Assembly (NCBI GenBank): GCA_936440205.1 | Contig: OW387147.1 | Span: 15,525,629-15,589,628 of the forward strand | DNA length: 64,000 nt | Direction: 5' to 3' | From: Lepidonotus clava | Taxonomy: Eukaryota; Annelida; Polychaeta; Phyllodocida; Polynoidae | Part shown: one piece after another, positions 62,392 through 64,000 of the stretch | Numbering within the stretch: the stretch's first letter is position 1 | Layout of the letters: each line of letters opens with the position of its first letter | Translations under genes and position numbers: made by a program | Notes under the pieces: generated by a model | Told to the model about the DNA's origin: nothing | The model's database searches: none | The model's input: only the letters and a program-made list of their open reading frames with translations

Positions 62392-64000
62392 TTACTGTGC
62401 AGCCTCGTATCCTTGCTGGTCAGCTACCATCCAAGCTGGCGCAGCGTGTCCTCGGTAGGGTTCCAGGCGGTCCACATGGACCACCCCCCCCGGTTTCCCT
62501 CGTTTCTTCCGTACTACCACCCGTCCTCGGTCAAGCACCTTGACGATCAGTGCAGGGCCTATCCATGGAAATCGCAACTTCGTTCCTTTGTCCCTATCCA
62601 CTACCGTATCGTGCACCCAGACCAGTTCTCCGGCGTGGTATTCCCGCCGAGTCACCTTCCCATCGTACTCATGTTTCTGATGGATGGCGGCTCGTTTCAG
62701 CCCCGTCCGGGCCTCCCGATAGGCTGCGACTAGCCCTTCCTCCAGGCTTTCCACATAGTCGCCTACCCGTCGGGGTTCCTCCTCTGGTCCTAGAGGTCTC
62801 CCATAAATCGCCTGTCGCGGCATCATGGTCTGTCGGCCCAGCATCATCATATTCGGTGTCACTCCCGTGCTGGCTTGCGGCGTTGCTCTATAACTCATCA
62901 TCACGAGCGGGACCATCTCGTCCCACTCCCGACCCGTCGCTCGGCAGCTGGCTTTCAAACAACACCCCAAAGTACGGAAACTTCGTTCTATGTACCCGTC
63001 ACTCCTGGGGTGGTACGGCGTCGTTCTTGTTTTGTGTATCCCGAATAGTGCACAGACCTGAGCCACCACCTCGGATTCGAAATTCGTGCCTTGATCCGAG
63101 TGTAGTTCCCGAAACGCGCCGTACCGTGCTACTACTTCTTCAACCAGTTTGTTCGCCACTGTCGTTGCCTTTTGATCCGGGATCGGGAAACACTCCAACC
63201 ATTTGGTGAAATAGCATCCCACCATCAGGCAATACTTATTTCCTCGTTTGGTGACTGGGTACGGGCCCGAAACATCCATGGCCAGCCGTTCCATCGGCTC
63301 CCCCACTATGTACTGATGTAGCGGCTCCCGTCTTCCTCTTCCCTTTTTCAGCAACGCGCAATCACATTCTCGACATTCCTTCCGCACGTCTTCCCGGAGT
63401 CCCGGCCAGTAAAACCCTTGTTCCAACAGGGCCGTCGTCCTGGCAACTCCTAAATGCGCTCCTGCCGCGCCTCCATGGTATTCCCTTACCAGCTTGGCCC
63501 GTTCCCCTCGGGGAACGACCAACTGGTTCCTCCAACCATGTCCTTCTAGTTCCCAGTACTTCCGATGCAGCACGCCATCCCTGAGGCTTAATCGTTCCCA
63601 TTGCCTCCATAGGATCTTTGTTTCCCGGGATTCCGGAGATATGGCCTCCCAACCTGGCCGGTCCGCATCTTTTTCCATCCGTGCGACAATCGGCCCTATA
63701 TCTCGATCCCTCCTCTGCGCTGCTCTCATCTCCTGCGGGGACCATCCGGGCTCGTACCCCCGGGCCCGCGTCACTACTCTCACTTGTTCGGTATTCTCGT
63801 GCTCCTCTCCACATTGTTTGCACGGATACCGGGACAACGCGTCAGCGTTCCCATGCTTCCTGCCCGGTCGGTGTTGGAACGACACATCATGCGAGTCGAT
63901 AATCTCAATCCACCGAGCAGCCTGCCCCATCGGTTCCTTACTTCTCTGCAGCCAACTGACCGCGCTGTTATCCGTCCGGACTATCACGTGTTGACCATAG
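62392..64000 (-). CDS. pol: LTR retrotransposon pol, 3' part: RNase H tail and integrase
   Basis: The frame is open to the right edge; the first in-window Met-like codon (GTG at 63987) is not a start. Counting from it, residues 3-55 are the end of RNase H (VRTDNSAVSWL, FQHRPGRKHGNADALSR). Residues 171-208 form the integrase HHCC zinc module (H171, H178, C205, C208). The catalytic core has D238 (LAMDVSGP), D298 (HSDQGTNF) and E334 (DGYIERSFRTL), with exactly 35 residues between D298 and E334. A GPY/F-like C-terminal module (LRFPWIGPALIVKVL...VHVDRLEPY) spans about 471-511. Catalytic residues are all in place. The frame ends at 62392 after ...GYEAAQ. Integrase joins element cDNA to chromosomes in the nucleus. 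Other pol domains (protease, RT) must lie beyond 64000. Confidence 0.9.
   Translation of the reverse strand, partial: YGQHVIVRTDNSAVSWLQRSKEPMGQAARWIEIIDSHDVSFQHRPGRKHGNADALSRYPCKQCGEEHENTEQVRVVTRARGYEPGWSPQEMRAAQRRDRDIGPIVARMEKDADRPGWEAISPESRETKILWRQWERLSLRDGVLHRKYWELEGHGWRNQLVVPRGERAKLVREYHGGAAGAHLGVARTTALLEQGFYWPGLREDVRKECRECDCALLKKGRGRREPLHQYIVGEPMERLAMDVSGPYPVTKRGNKYCLMVGCYFTKWLECFPIPDQKATTVANKLVEEVVARYGAFRELHSDQGTNFESEVVAQVCALFGIHKTRTTPYHPRSDGYIERSFRTLGCCLKASCRATGREWDEMVPLVMMSYRATPQASTGVTPNMMMLGRQTMMPRQAIYGRPLGPEEEPRRVGDYVESLEEGLVAAYREARTGLKRAAIHQKHEYDGKVTRREYHAGELVWVHDTVVDRDKGTKLRFPWIGPALIVKVLDRGRVVVRKKRGKPGGVVHVDRLEPYRGHAAPAWMVADQQGYEAAQ

Larger units (their letters stand above)
54396..64000 (-). 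mobile_element. Ty3/gypsy-type LTR retrotransposon, 3' two-thirds (runs off the right edge)
   Basis: Reading on the minus strand from the right edge: the pol 3' end (RNase H tail, integrase), about 1.1 kb of spacer with an internal TATA box, an 848-codon third frame, 3.4 kb without a clear minus-strand gene, a polypurine tract and the 3' LTR. The family rests on the integrase order (HHCC, DD35E, GPY/F-like) directly after RNase H, as in Metaviridae. Base composition is sharply more GC-rich than the host. What is visible looks whole, with long uninterrupted frames, so the copy appears young. The left flank ends CATAT just before the LTR; the matching duplication, 5' LTR, primer site, gag and most of pol are outside the window. 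Confidence 0.85.

Noticed and set aside
61393-62733. Plus-strand frames of 139-225 codons
   Set aside because: Same GC-driven shadow effect, no motifs, opposite to the element's direction.

Overview
The window is animal (metazoan) nuclear DNA, most likely from a marine invertebrate. It has AT-rich, gene-poor host sequence, dinucleotide microsatellites, many short DNA-transposon relics with terminal inverted repeats (TIRs) and target-site duplications (TSDs), a non-LTR retrotransposon 3' end, CpG-rich promoter-like islands with splice-donor signals, and a large GC-rich Ty3/gypsy-type LTR retrotransposon at the right edge. There is no operon structure and no long host ORF. The palindrome TAGGCCTA is about ten times commoner than chance in the host part. 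I associate that word with echinoderm-like genomes, but I cannot fix the species.

Layout. 1-281: an open frame running in from the left edge, best read as the terminal coding exon of a plus-strand gene. 720-1177: a MITE. 6254-10778: a 4.5-kb unit bounded by near-identical inverted arms of about 630 bp. 11.96-12.33 kb: a CpG island with ETS/NRF1-like sites and donor signals on both strands. 13.3-13.7 kb: a 29-bp minisatellite. 14132-14173: a likely first coding exon (Kozak ATG directly before a consensus donor). 15.8 kb: a MITE. 16.98-17.89 kb: a 5'-truncated LINE. 19.6-38.8 kb: mostly featureless host DNA with microsatellites and MITEs at 20.5, 27.6 and 37.0 kb. 38.8-39.56 kb: a 54-bp minisatellite split by a 365-bp MITE. 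40.5-41.3 kb: a TIR element. 44.3 kb: a degenerate MITE. 47.2-47.5 kb: a dense TACGTG cluster. 52.4-53.3 kb: a GC-rich island.

54396 to the right edge: an LTR retrotransposon on the minus strand. Its 3' LTR is 54396-55349. Its pol 3' end (RNase H tail plus a DD35E integrase with a GPY/F-like C-terminus) is 62392-64000. Between them is an unusual 848-codon frame (58726-61272) with two C2H2 fingers, nuclear-localisation-like stretches and a SUMO-interaction-like motif, preceded by its own TATA box. A further 3.4 kb between this frame and the LTR is unexplained and contains short coding-like runs on the opposite strand. The 5' half of the element lies outside the window.

The most unusual items are the third frame of the LTR element with its internal promoter, the long-TIR palindromic unit, the TACGTG cluster, and a MITE whose exact boundaries are proved by the 54-bp period of the minisatellite it entered. 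All identities and counts were made by eye.
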